From CAVOKN01 sp963696505 (GTDB lineage Bacteria; Pseudomonadota; Gammaproteobacteria; Burkholderiales; Rhodocyclaceae), in contig CAVOKN010000012.1 in NCBI GenBank assembly GCA_963696505.1, positions 62,001 to 126,000 of the forward strand: DNA of 64,000 nucleotides, in the 5' to 3' direction. A program made the translations under genes and the position numbers. Each line of letters opens with the position of its first letter. Position 1 is the stretch's first letter. Positions 7,868 to 16,145 of this stretch are shown piece after piece. The notes beneath the pieces are model-generated. The model did no database searches. It was not told the origin of the DNA and saw only the letters and a program-made list of their open reading frames with translations.

Positions 7868-10611
7868 ATGAGCGACGCCGTCGTTTTCTCGCTCGACGGC
7901 CGCGAGATCGAGGCGCTGCCGGGCGAGACCATCCTGCTCGCGGCGCGGCGCCACGGCGTCGACATTCCCCACCTCTGCTATCAGGACGGCCTGCGCGCCG
8001 AGGGCAACTGCCGTGCCTGCATGGTGGAGATTGCGGGCGAGCGCGTGCTGGCAGCCGGCCTGCTGCCGCATGCCCCAGCCGAACATGGAGGTGCGCGCCG
8101 CCAGCGAACGGGCGCGCTCGGCGCAGAGGATGGTCCTGGAACTGCTCAAGGCCGACGTGCCTAGCCGCCCTCTGAAGACTGACTCCGAACTCGATCGCTG
8201 GTGCGAAGCGTTGGGCGTGGGCGCGCCGCGCTTTCCGGGGCGTGCCCCGGTGGCTCCGGACTTCAGCCATCCGGGCATCGCCGTGCAACTGGACGCCTGC
8301 ATCCAGTGCACGCGCTGCGTGCGCGCCTGCCGCGAGGTGCAGGCGAACGACGTCATCGGCTACGCCGCGCGCGGCGCCCACAGCGCCATCGTGTTCGACT
8401 TTGGCTATGCCATGGGGGACAGCAGCTGCGTGGGCTGCGGCGAATGCGTCCAGGCCTGCCCCACGGGCGCGCTCCTTGCGGCCACTCTCGCGGCAGCGGC
8501 GGCGCAGGACAGCGAGGTCGGCGAGGTCGGCGGGATCCGCAAGGTCGATTCGCTCTGCCCCTACTGCGGCGTGGGCTGCCAGCTCACCTACCACGTGCGG
8601 AACGATCGAATCGTCGCCGCGGAAGGCCGCGACGGTCCCGCCAATCATGGCCGCCTGTGCGTCAAGGGGCGCTTCGGCTACGACTACCCGCGCCATGCGC
8701 AGCGCCTCACCGTGCCGCTGATCCGGCGCGCGGGCAAACCCAAGGGCATGAGCGTGGACCCGGCCGACCCGTCGGACACCTTCCGCGAGGCGAGCTGGAA
8801 CGAGGCACTCGATTTCGCGGCTGCGGGACTGCTTCGAATCAAGGAGCGCCAGGGCCCGCGGGCGCTGGCGGGCTTCGGCTCCGCCAAGGGCAGCAACGAG
8901 GAGGCCTACCTGTTCCAGAAGCTGGTGCGCACCGGCTTCGGCAGCAACAACGTCGATCACTGCACGCGGCTGTGCCATGCCTCCAGCGTGGCTGCGCTGC
9001 TGGAGGGCATCGGCTCGGGTGCGGTATCGAACCCGGTGTCGGACGTCCAGCATGCGGATGTGATTGTCGTGATCGGCGCCAACCCGACGGTGAACCATCC
9101 GGTGGCGGCGACCTGGATCAAGAATGCCGCCCGGGGCGGCGCCAGGCTGATCGTGATGGACCCGCGCGAGACCGAACTCGCGCGCCACGCCCACCTCTAC
9201 CTTCAGTTCCGGCCCGACAGCGACGTGGCGCTGCTCAACGCCATCATGCACGTCATCGTCGAGGAAAATCTCTGCGACGACCAATTCATCGCCGCGCGCA
9301 CCGAAGGCTTCGAGGCCTTCCGCGACAACCTGAAACACTTCGCTCCGGAGCAGATGGCCGGGCTGTGCGGCATCCCGGCCGGAACCCTGCGCGAGGTGGC
9401 GCGGCTCTACGCCAGCGGCCGGCGCCGCGATGATCCTGTGGGGCATGGGCGTCTCGCAGCATGTGCACGGCACAGACAACGCCCGCTGCCTGATCGCCCT
9501 GGCGCTGATGACGGGCCAGATCGGGCGCCGCGGCACCGGGCTGCATCCGCTGCGCGGTCAGAACAACGTGCAGGGCGCCTCGGACGCGGGCCTCATCCCG
9601 ATGATGCTGCCCGACTACCGGCGGGTGGATGATCCGCAGGCCCGGGCGCGCTTCGAGGACTACTGGGACGTCACCCTGGATCCCGAACCGGGGCTGACGG
9701 TGGTCGAGATCCTGCACGCCGCCAAGCGCGGCGAGATCAACGGCATGTACATCATGGGCGAGAACCCGGCCATGTCCGACCCGGATCTCAACCAAGCGCG
9801 CGAGGCCCTGGCCGGCCTGGAACACCTGGTGGTGCAGGACATCTTCCTCACCGAAACCGCGATGTTCGCCGACGTGGTCCTTCCGGCCAGCGCCTTCGCG
9901 GAGAAGACCGGAAGCTTCACCAACACCGATCGCTGCGTGCAACTGGGGCGGGCCGTGCTGTCGCTGCCGGGGGCTGCGCGCCAGGATCTGTGGATCGTCC
10001 AGCAACTGGCGCGGCGCCTCGGCCTCGACTGGTACTACACCGAGCCCTGCGAGGTATTCGAGGAGATGCGCGGCGTCATGCCCTCCATTGCCGGCATCGA
10101 CTGGAAACGTCTGGAGCGGGACGGCGCGGTGTTCCATCCTTGCCGCGAGGAGGGCGGGCCGTCGGAAGTGGTGCTGTTCTCCAATCACTTTCCGACCGCC
10201 TCGGGGCGTGCGCGCTTCGTTCCGGCGAAACTGCTCACGGCGGACGAACTGCCCGACGCCACCTATCCGCTGGTGCTGATCACCGGCCGCGAACTGGAGC
10301 ACTGGCACACCGGCAGCATGACGCGCCGCTCGCAGGTGCTGGACGCGCTGGAGCCCGAGGCGAAGATCAGTGTCAATCCCGAAGACCTCGCCCGGCTGGG
10401 CAGCCGCAGCGGCGAATTCGTGACCCTGGAAACGCGCCGCGGTGCCCTGACAGCGCGGGCGCAGGCCGACGCCGGACTGGCCCGCGGCACGGTGTTCATC
10501 CCCTTCTGCTACGTCGAGGCGGCGGCCAACCTGCTGACCAATCCCGCGCTCGACCCCTACGGCAAGATCCCGGAATTCAAGTACTGCGCGGCGCGGCTGC
10601 GGCGCACCTGA
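7868..10611 (+). CDS. fdsA: Formate dehydrogenase alpha subunit (FdsA-like), interrupted by two single-base frameshifts
   Basis: Three consecutive frames together encode a complete molybdopterin (or tungstopterin) formate dehydrogenase of about 910 residues. Order: an N-terminal [2Fe-2S] domain (CYQDG, GNCRACMVEI); two 4Fe-4S motifs (CIQCTRCVRACREV, CVGCGECVQACPTG); the catalytic-domain cluster CPYCGVGCQL...CVKGRF; the active-site segment NVDHCTRLCHAS with the metal-ligand Cys; and the pterin-binding C-terminus. The first shift is near 8055-8058, where GERVLAA must move one base to read ACCRMPQPNM. The second is near 9420-9424, just before MILWGMGVSQHVHG. Each needs one extra base removed. 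All other conserved blocks are intact and stop-free, so sequencing error is as likely as true decay. Confidence 0.85.
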
Positions 10612-10959
10612 CTTGCGACAGGGCTGATCCGGTAGTCAATTTCCCGCGTCCGAGGATGGCCGGCCGAGGTCGACGTTGACCTGCTTGACGGTGGCGCCGA
10701 CCGGCGTCACGCTGCGGTCGGTGTTGAAGCGGCCGAGCTGGTAGCTGCGCCGGTAGCGCGCCTCGCCCTGCCGCGACAATCGGCAGGCGGTTAAGGTCGC
10801 AAGTTCCGCCTACAATCGGATTGTGTCTGGCGCGAACACGAATGAGCTGGATGCCGCGCGAGAGATGGGCCGCATCGTTGCCCGCCACGGCGTCCGGCGG
10901 CTTGCGCCGTAGCGGAGTTCCAGAGGGTTTCGTCGCACACCACAAAAGGAGGGGTTCAG
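10612..10959. other. Region between the formate dehydrogenase and aorA; possible gene scrap
   Basis: No intact gene is visible. On the minus strand one frame from about 10800 to the stop at 10637-10639 encodes roughly 45 protein-like residues (YRRSYQLGRFNTDRSVTPVG, then ATVKQVNVDLG). I cannot assign a family, so this may be a remnant. On the plus strand CTACAAT at 10809-10815 could be a -10 box for the aor genes, but no convincing -35 box stands before it. A strong ribosome site (AGGAGGGG, about 10947) belongs to aorA. Confidence 0.3.
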
Positions 10960-11439
10960 ATGCACAAGTCGTTGCACATCGATCCGAACAAGTGCACAGG
11001 CTGCCTGCAGTGCGAGATGGCCTGCTCGTTCGAGAACTACGGCATGTTCAACACTTCGCGTTCCCGCATCAAGGTGTTCGAATTCCATCACACCGGGCGC
11101 AAGGTGCCCTACACGTGCACTCAGTGCGCCGAGGCGTGGTGCCTGCACGCCTGCCCGGTGGAGGCGATCAAGCTCGACGCGGCGACCGGCGCCAAGGTGG
11201 TTCTGGAGGAGGTGTGCGTCGGCTGCAAGGTGTGCACCATCGCCTGCCCCTTCGGCACGGTCAATTACGTTCATGACACGGGCAAGGTCCAGAAGTGCGA
11301 CCTGTGCGGCGGCCAGCCGGCCTGCGCGGAGGCTTGCCCGACCGGGGCGATCACCTTCGTCGATGCCAATTGGACCGGCCTGCAGCGCATGCGCCAGTGG
11401 GCTGGCAAGACCGACACCCAACCGCGCGCCGGCGCCTGA
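10960..11439 (+). CDS. aorA: AorA-like ferredoxin subunit with four [4Fe-4S] clusters
   Basis: A 159-residue polyferredoxin of the DMSO-reductase-B type. Four cysteine groups are visible: CTGCLQCEMAC, CTQCAEAWCLHACP, CVGCKVCTIACPFG, and CDLCGGQPACAEACPTG. It directly precedes the tungsten aldehyde oxidoreductase gene (16 bases gap). In the characterised Aromatoleum aromaticum enzyme the matching subunit AorA forms an electron wire that links the catalytic subunit to the FAD subunit. It is cytoplasmic, with no signal peptide. Confidence 0.88.
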   Translation: MHKSLHIDPNKCTGCLQCEMACSFENYGMFNTSRSRIKVFEFHHTGRKVPYTCTQCAEAWCLHACPVEAIKLDAATGAKVVLEEVCVGCKVCTIACPFGTVNYVHDTGKVQKCDLCGGQPACAEACPTGAITFVDANWTGLQRMRQWAGKTDTQPRAGA

Positions 11440-11455
11440 CGAGGAGGAGAGCGAG

Positions 11456-13303
11456 ATGGGATGGGCACGTAAGATTCTGCGCGTCGATCTGACGCAGGGC
11501 AGCTGCAAGCTCGAGCCGCTCAACATGGAATGGGCGCAGCACTACCTCGGCCAGCGTGGGCTGGCCACCAAGTACTTCGTCGCCGAAGTCGACCCCAAGG
11601 TCGATCCGCTGTCGCCGGAGAACAAGCTGATCTTCGCCACCGGGCCGCTGACCGGGACAATGGCGTCCACCGGCGGGCGCTATTCGGTGATCACCAAGGG
11701 ACCGCTCACCGGCGCCATCGCCTGCTCCAACTCGGGTGGCTATTTCGGCGCGGAGCTCAAGATGGCTGGCTGGGACATGGTGATCTTCGAGGGCAAGTCG
11801 CCCAAGCCGGTGTACCTCTTCATCGAGAACGACCGTGTCGAACTGCGCGACGCGGCGCACCTGTGGGGCAAGACCACCTGGCAGACCGAGGAGATCATCA
11901 AGAAGTCGCACCAGGATCCGCAGATTCGGGTTTCCTCCATCGGCCGCGCCGGCGAGAACGGCGTGCTGTTCGCCTGCATCGTCAATGACCTGCACCGCGC
12001 GGCGGGGCGCTCGGGCGTGGGCACCGTGGCGGGGTCGAAGAACCTCAAGGCGATCGCGGTGCGCGGCACCAAGGGTGTGGCGGGAATCGCCAATCCCAAG
12101 GAGTTCATGAAAGTCACCTACGAGCAGAAGAAGGTGCTCGCCGAGAACGCGGTCACCGGCCAGGGGCTGCCCAAGTTCGGCACCCAGGTGCTGATGAACG
12201 TGATCAACGAGATCGGCGCCATGCCCACGCGCAACCACCGCGACGTGCAGTTCGAAGGCGCGCGCAAGATCTCCGCCGAGGCCATGCACGAGAAGCGGCC
12301 CACCGACGGCAAGAGCCATCTGGTAACCAACCAGGCCTGCTTTGGCTGCACCATCGCCTGCGGGCGCATCTCCCAGCTCGACGAGAAGCACTTCACCGTG
12401 GAGAACAAACCCGAGTACTGGGGTGCGTCGGGCGGCCTGGAGTACGAGGCGGCCTGGTCGCTCGGTTCATCAAACGGCGTCGATGACCTGGAGGCGCTGC
12501 AGTATGCCAACATGATTTGCAACGAAGACGGCATGGACCCGATCTCCTTCGGTGCCACCGTCTCGGCGGTCATGGAGTTGTACGAGATGGGCCTGCTCAA
12601 GAGGGAGCAACTCGGCACCGACGCGCCCTTCGGCTCGCCGCGGGCGCTCGCCTACTTCGCCGAGATCACCGCTCGCGGCGAGGGTTTCGGCCGCGAGATC
12701 GGACTGGGCAGCAAGCGCCTGTGCGCCAAGTATGGCCACCCCGAGTTGTCGATGTCGGTCAAGGCGCAGGAGTTTCCCGCCTACGATTCCCGTGGCATCC
12801 AGGGCATCGGACTGGCCTATGCCACGTCCAATCGTGGCGCCTGCCACCTGCGCGGCTACACGGTCGCCTCGGAAGTGCTGGGAATTCCCATCAAGACCGA
12901 TCCGCTGACCACGGAAGGCAAGCCGGCGCTGGTCAAGGCTTTTCAGGACGCCACCGCGGTGTTCGACTCCGCGGGCCTTTGCATCTTCACCTCATTTGCC
13001 TGGACGCTGGCCAACATCCAGCCTCAGATCCAGGCCGCCTGCGAGGGCGACTGGTCGATGGAGAAGTGCGAGAAGATGGGCGAGCGCATCTGGAACATGG
13101 AGAAGCAGTTCAACCTCGCCGCCGGGCTAACGAAGAAGGACGACGATCTGCCGCCGCGCCTGAAGATCGAGCCGGCCAAGACCGGTCCGGCCAAGGGTCT
13201 GGTGAGCGGCATCGACAAGATGCTGCCCGAGTACTACCAGTTGCGCGGCTGGACGCCGGAGGGCGTGCCGACCGGGGATACGCTGGCACGGCTGGAGCTG
13301 TAG
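11456..13303 (+). CDS. aorB: Tungsten-containing aldehyde:ferredoxin oxidoreductase catalytic subunit
   Basis: A 615-residue enzyme that oxidises aldehydes to carboxylic acids with a tungsten bis-pterin cofactor and one [4Fe-4S] cluster. The ATG at 11456 follows GAGGAGGAGAG. N-terminal blocks are typical: GWARKILRVDLT, TGTMASTGGRYSVITKGPLTG, GYFGAELKMAGWDMVIFEGK. The cluster motif appears as CFGCTIACG with the distal Cys in DSAGLCIFTSF. The pterin-binding blocks EFPAYDSRGIQG and YATSNRGACHLRGYT are intact. Placed between aorA and aorC, it belongs to the multi-subunit NAD-linked AOR type. The upstream formate dehydrogenase may share the NAD-reducing function or the cofactor supply. Confidence 0.93.
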   Translation: MGWARKILRVDLTQGSCKLEPLNMEWAQHYLGQRGLATKYFVAEVDPKVDPLSPENKLIFATGPLTGTMASTGGRYSVITKGPLTGAIACSNSGGYFGAELKMAGWDMVIFEGKSPKPVYLFIENDRVELRDAAHLWGKTTWQTEEIIKKSHQDPQIRVSSIGRAGENGVLFACIVNDLHRAAGRSGVGTVAGSKNLKAIAVRGTKGVAGIANPKEFMKVTYEQKKVLAENAVTGQGLPKFGTQVLMNVINEIGAMPTRNHRDVQFEGARKISAEAMHEKRPTDGKSHLVTNQACFGCTIACGRISQLDEKHFTVENKPEYWGASGGLEYEAAWSLGSSNGVDDLEALQYANMICNEDGMDPISFGATVSAVMELYEMGLLKREQLGTDAPFGSPRALAYFAEITARGEGFGREIGLGSKRLCAKYGHPELSMSVKAQEFPAYDSRGIQGIGLAYATSNRGACHLRGYTVASEVLGIPIKTDPLTTEGKPALVKAFQDATAVFDSAGLCIFTSFAWTLANIQPQIQAACEGDWSMEKCEKMGERIWNMEKQFNLAAGLTKKDDDLPPRLKIEPAKTGPAKGLVSGIDKMLPEYYQLRGWTPEGVPTGDTLARLEL

Positions 13304-13304
13304 C

Positions 13305-13502
13305 CTCTTAACAGAGCAATCTCGACAATTGCGGCGGAGACTTGCAGAGACGCTGGGCTTGGGGGGATTTACAAGGGGGCTCGCCCCCTTGTTCGTCCTC
13401 GGGGGATATACAAGGGGAGTCTCCCGTTGTTCGTACATGGCAGGTTTTTCGGCCGGCCCGAAGCTGGACACCACTTTGCTTTCGGCTCGACCGGCTTATG
13501 CC
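13305..13502 (+). repeat. Dispersed intergenic repeat with paired hairpins, copy 1
   Basis: This stretch and the one at 19555-19712 share most of their sequence, including GAAGACTTGCAG/GAGACTTGCAG, GGGATTTACAAGGGG, TTGTTCGTACATGGCAGG and TTTTTCGGCCGGCCCGAAGC. In this copy the hairpin unit occurs twice: ACAAGGGGG-ctcg-CCCCCTTGT and ACAAGGGGA-gtc-TCCCGTTGT (one mismatch). The repeat separates aorB from aorC. No coding frame is credible here. Confidence 0.8.
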
Positions 13503-13528
13503 GAGAGGGCGTCACCGCGGAAGGCACC

Positions 13529-13585
13529 AGCGTGCCCCCACCCCAACCCTCCCCCGCTTGCGGGGGGGGGGCGAGGCAGGGGGCG
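13529..13585 (+). repeat. GC-rich palindromic intergenic element, copy A
   Basis: The element reads CCCCCACCCCAACCCTCCCC, then a stem with CCCCGC...GCGGGG and a G-tract. The same consensus recurs inverted at 29081-29125 and 30006-30047. It lies in the 380-bp gap between aorB and aorC, immediately after the hairpin repeat. Confidence 0.6.
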
Positions 13586-13684
13586 ATCCGCGGTTGAAGT
13601 TGCCGAATCGGTATCGAGACTTTGTCGTCGGGGGTGCATTGCATTCCTTTGCCCATCCTGCGCCTTTGCGGTGAGGATTCATCA

Positions 13685-14959
13685 ATGAACCACGTCATCA
13701 TCGGCAACGGCCCCGCCGGGGTGGTTGCCGCGGAAACCCTGCGCAAGCTTGACGCGAGCGCGAACATCACCCTTCTAGGGGACGAGCCGGAGCCGCCGTA
13801 CTCGCGCATGGCGATTCCCTATCTGCTGCACGGCGAGATCGGCGAGCAGGGCACCTATCTGCGCAAGGGGACCGGTCACTTCGAGGGGCTGCGCATCGAC
13901 CTGCGCCAGGCGCGCGCCACGCGCGTGGGTACCTCCGCGAAGAAGGTGCAACTCGCCGATGGCTCGGCACTGACTTTCGACCGCCTGTGCATCGCCAGCG
14001 GTTCGCATCCGGTGAAGCCGCCGATTCCGGGCATGGACGCGCCCAACGTGCACACCTGCTGGACGCTGGAGGATGCCAGGGCCATCGCCGCAGTTGCCAA
14101 GCCAGGCGCGCGCGTGCTCCAGATCGGCGCCGGCTTCATCGGCTGCATCATCCTGGAAGCGCTGGCCTCCCGCGGCGTCACGCTCACCGTGGTGGAGATG
14201 GGAGACCGCATGGTGCCGCGCATGATGACCGAGAAGGCCGGCAACATGATCCGCCGCTGGTGCGAGTCCAAGGGCATATCCGTGCACACGAAGGAGCGCG
14301 TCACCTCGATCCGGCCCGCCTGCGACGGCAGCGGCGCCAACGTCGCCACCATTTCCAGCGGCGAGGAGATCACGGCCGATCTCATCATCTGCGCCGCCGG
14401 CGTCAAGCCCAACGTCGCCTTCCTCGAAGGCACTGGCGTGAACGTCAAGACCGGCATCGTGGTCGATTCGCACATGCGCACCAACGTCCCGGGCATCTTC
14501 GCCGCCGGCGACGTGGCCGAGGAGCCGGACTTCAACACCGGCGAGGGCGCGGTCTACGCCATCCAGCCCAACGCGGTGGAGCAGGGGCGGATCGCCGCCT
14601 GCAACATGCTCGACCACACCGCGCCGCGCTCGCCCGGCAACTTCGCCTTCAACGTGCTCGACACCCTGGGCCTCATCTCCACCTCCTTCGGCCAGTGGTG
14701 GGGCGCCCCCGGTGGTGAATCGGTGGAAGTGATCGACGAGCGCGACTGGCGCTATCTGAGTCTCCAGTTCGAGGATGACATCGTGATCGGCGCCACCGCC
14801 ATCGGGCTTACCGAGCATGTCGGCGTGCTGCGCGGCCTGATCCAGGGCCGCATCCCGCTGGGCGGCTGGAAGGATCGACTGCTGAACGATCCGACCAAGG
14901 TGATGGAGGCCTACCTGTCGCGGGCGCAGGCGCAGGAGCGATGGTCGGTGCTGCGATGA
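13685..14959 (+). CDS. aorC: AorC-like FAD/NAD(P)-dependent oxidoreductase subunit
   Basis: A 424-residue pyridine nucleotide-disulfide oxidoreductase family protein. It has an N-terminal FAD-binding motif (VIIGNGPAGVVAAE), a second Rossmann motif for NAD (VLQIGAGFIGCIILEAL), and the FAD-ribityl motif NVPGIFAAGDVAE. No redox-active CXXC is present, which matches NADH oxidoreductases of this family rather than thioredoxin reductases. In NAD-linked AOR complexes the equivalent subunit carries electrons from AorA to NAD+. The ATG at 13685 is chosen because the FAD motif begins at residue 3; the frame is open further upstream. Its stop overlaps the next start (ATGA). Confidence 0.85.
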   Translation: MNHVIIGNGPAGVVAAETLRKLDASANITLLGDEPEPPYSRMAIPYLLHGEIGEQGTYLRKGTGHFEGLRIDLRQARATRVGTSAKKVQLADGSALTFDRLCIASGSHPVKPPIPGMDAPNVHTCWTLEDARAIAAVAKPGARVLQIGAGFIGCIILEALASRGVTLTVVEMGDRMVPRMMTEKAGNMIRRWCESKGISVHTKERVTSIRPACDGSGANVATISSGEEITADLIICAAGVKPNVAFLEGTGVNVKTGIVVDSHMRTNVPGIFAAGDVAEEPDFNTGEGAVYAIQPNAVEQGRIAACNMLDHTAPRSPGNFAFNVLDTLGLISTSFGQWWGAPGGESVEVIDERDWRYLSLQFEDDIVIGATAIGLTEHVGVLRGLIQGRIPLGGWKDRLLNDPTKVMEAYLSRAQAQERWSVLR

Positions 14960-15210
14960 AGGTCACGCTCAAGCTCTTCGCCACGCTCTCGGATTACCTG
15001 CCGCTGGATGCCCGTCGGGAGAACGCTCTGGTGCTCGACGTCGAGCCGCAAACGACGGTGGCGGAACTGATCGAGCGCCACAAGCTGCCGCCCAGACTCA
15101 CCCACCTGGTACTGGTGAACGGTGTCTTCGTGCCGCCCACGGCGCGCGCGACGAACGTGCTGAAGGACGGCGATGTCCTCGCGATCTGGCCGCCGATTGC
15201 CGGTGGCTGA
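14956..15210 (+). CDS. MoaD/ThiS-like sulfur carrier protein
   Basis: An 84-residue beta-grasp protein ending in the Gly-Gly tail (WPPIAGG) needed for C-terminal thiocarboxylation. It starts at the ATG overlapping the aorC stop. In this position it most likely supplies sulfur for the dithiolene of the pterin cofactor used by the AOR, and AOR operons often carry such a gene. The TGA stop is embedded in a copy of the CTGACTTT octamer (15207-15214). Confidence 0.83.
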   Translation: MKVTLKLFATLSDYLPLDARRENALVLDVEPQTTVAELIERHKLPPRLTHLVLVNGVFVPPTARATNVLKDGDVLAIWPPIAGG

Positions 15211-15244
15211 CTTTGGCGCGTCGTCGCCCGCGGCATGCTGGGAG

Positions 15245-15517
15245 ATGTCGATTTCTCGAAGGGAGTTCGAGCAACTCTTGCCGGCGGCGGTGGGGAATGT
15301 TCCGGTTCGGGTGGTGGGCGACGTTTTCGCCGCCGAGTCCGCCAACCCCGCCAGCCCCGGCTGGCGCATCGAGATCGAAGCCATGCCCGATCTGCGCATC
15401 GCGCTGCTGGTGCTGCCGCGGCACCGCGTGCGCATCCATCTTCCGGGCTACGACGCCGATCAGGCCGCAGCCTTCCTCAAACGCTTCGAACTCTATTTCC
15501 GTCGTGGCGGCGGTTAG
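15245..15517 (+). CDS. Small protein downstream of the AOR genes, function unknown
   Basis: About 90 residues (MSISRREFEQLLPAAVGN..., ending FELYFRRGGG). It has an alternating polar/hydrophobic pattern without membrane segments or cysteines. An upstream in-frame GTG also exists. Its position, 34 bases behind the MoaD-like gene in the same direction, suggests it belongs to the AOR operon, perhaps in maturation, but I recognise no domain. Confidence 0.6.
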   Translation: MSISRREFEQLLPAAVGNVPVRVVGDVFAAESANPASPGWRIEIEAMPDLRIALLVLPRHRVRIHLPGYDADQAAAFLKRFELYFRRGGG

Positions 15518-15587
15518 TCGAAAGTCGTGTCGGCTGAATGCCGCGAGCCGGGGTTGACGCCGGGTTCCGACGATCCGTCCACCTCGA

Positions 15588-16112
15588 ATGTTCCGCGGGA
15601 TCCTTTTCGGCTTGCTGGCGGCGGTGGTGTTGTCAGCAGGGGCACAGGTGCCGGTGGCGAGCGTGCCTGCAGTGGACCTCAGCCGCTATGTGGGCAAGTG
15701 GTTCGAGATCGCCAGCTTCCCAATGTTCTTTCAGCGCAACTGTATTGGCGACACGACAGCCGAGTACTGATTGACGTCGGAGGGTGCGGTATCGGTGAGG
15801 AACCGCTGCCGGACGGAAAGCGGGTTCGACGAAGCGCAGGGCAGGGCGACGGTGGTGGAAGGCAGCAATAACGCGCGGCTGAAGGTGTCCTTCTTCTGGC
15901 CGTTCCGCGCCGACTACTGGATCATCGGGCTCGATTCCGAGTACCGCTGGGCCGTGGTCGGCAATCCGAACCGGAAGTACCTGTGGATCCTCTCGCGCAC
16001 GCCGCGCTTGCGGCAGGATCTTCTCGACGCCGCCCTTGCCGCCGCGGCGCAGCAGGGTTATGACCTGGCACAACTGCGCGATACGGCACAAGCTCCGGTC
16101 AGCGGGCAGTAG
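15588..16112 (+). pseudogene. Bacterial lipocalin (Blc-like) with an in-frame nonsense codon
   Basis: A 174-codon frame encodes a signal peptide, the lipocalin GXW motif (YVGKWFEIASFP), RNCIGDTTAEY, and after a TGA at 15768-15770 continues in the same frame as LTSEGAVSVRNRC, FFWPFRADYWIIGLD, YRWAVVGNPNRKYLWILSRTP and a normal C-terminus. Outer-membrane lipocalins bind lipids during envelope stress. Only a single nonsense codon separates the halves, with no shift in frame. This is consistent with a recent mutation, a base-calling error or, less likely, readthrough. Confidence 0.8.
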
Positions 16113-16145
16113 GGGATCAGGGCTGCGGGTCGGGAACTGGACCGT

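Noticed and set aside
6165..9536. A minus-strand open frame of 1,123 codons across the formate dehydrogenase genes
   Set aside because: It is antisense to well-conserved Fe-S and pterin domains, and its product is low-complexity (His, Ala, Arg rich), as expected from the complement of GC-rich coding sequence.
8013..9632. The three pieces of the formate dehydrogenase alpha subunit as separate genes
   Set aside because: The pieces match successive parts of one protein and lack their own starts and ribosome sites, so they are one frameshifted gene.
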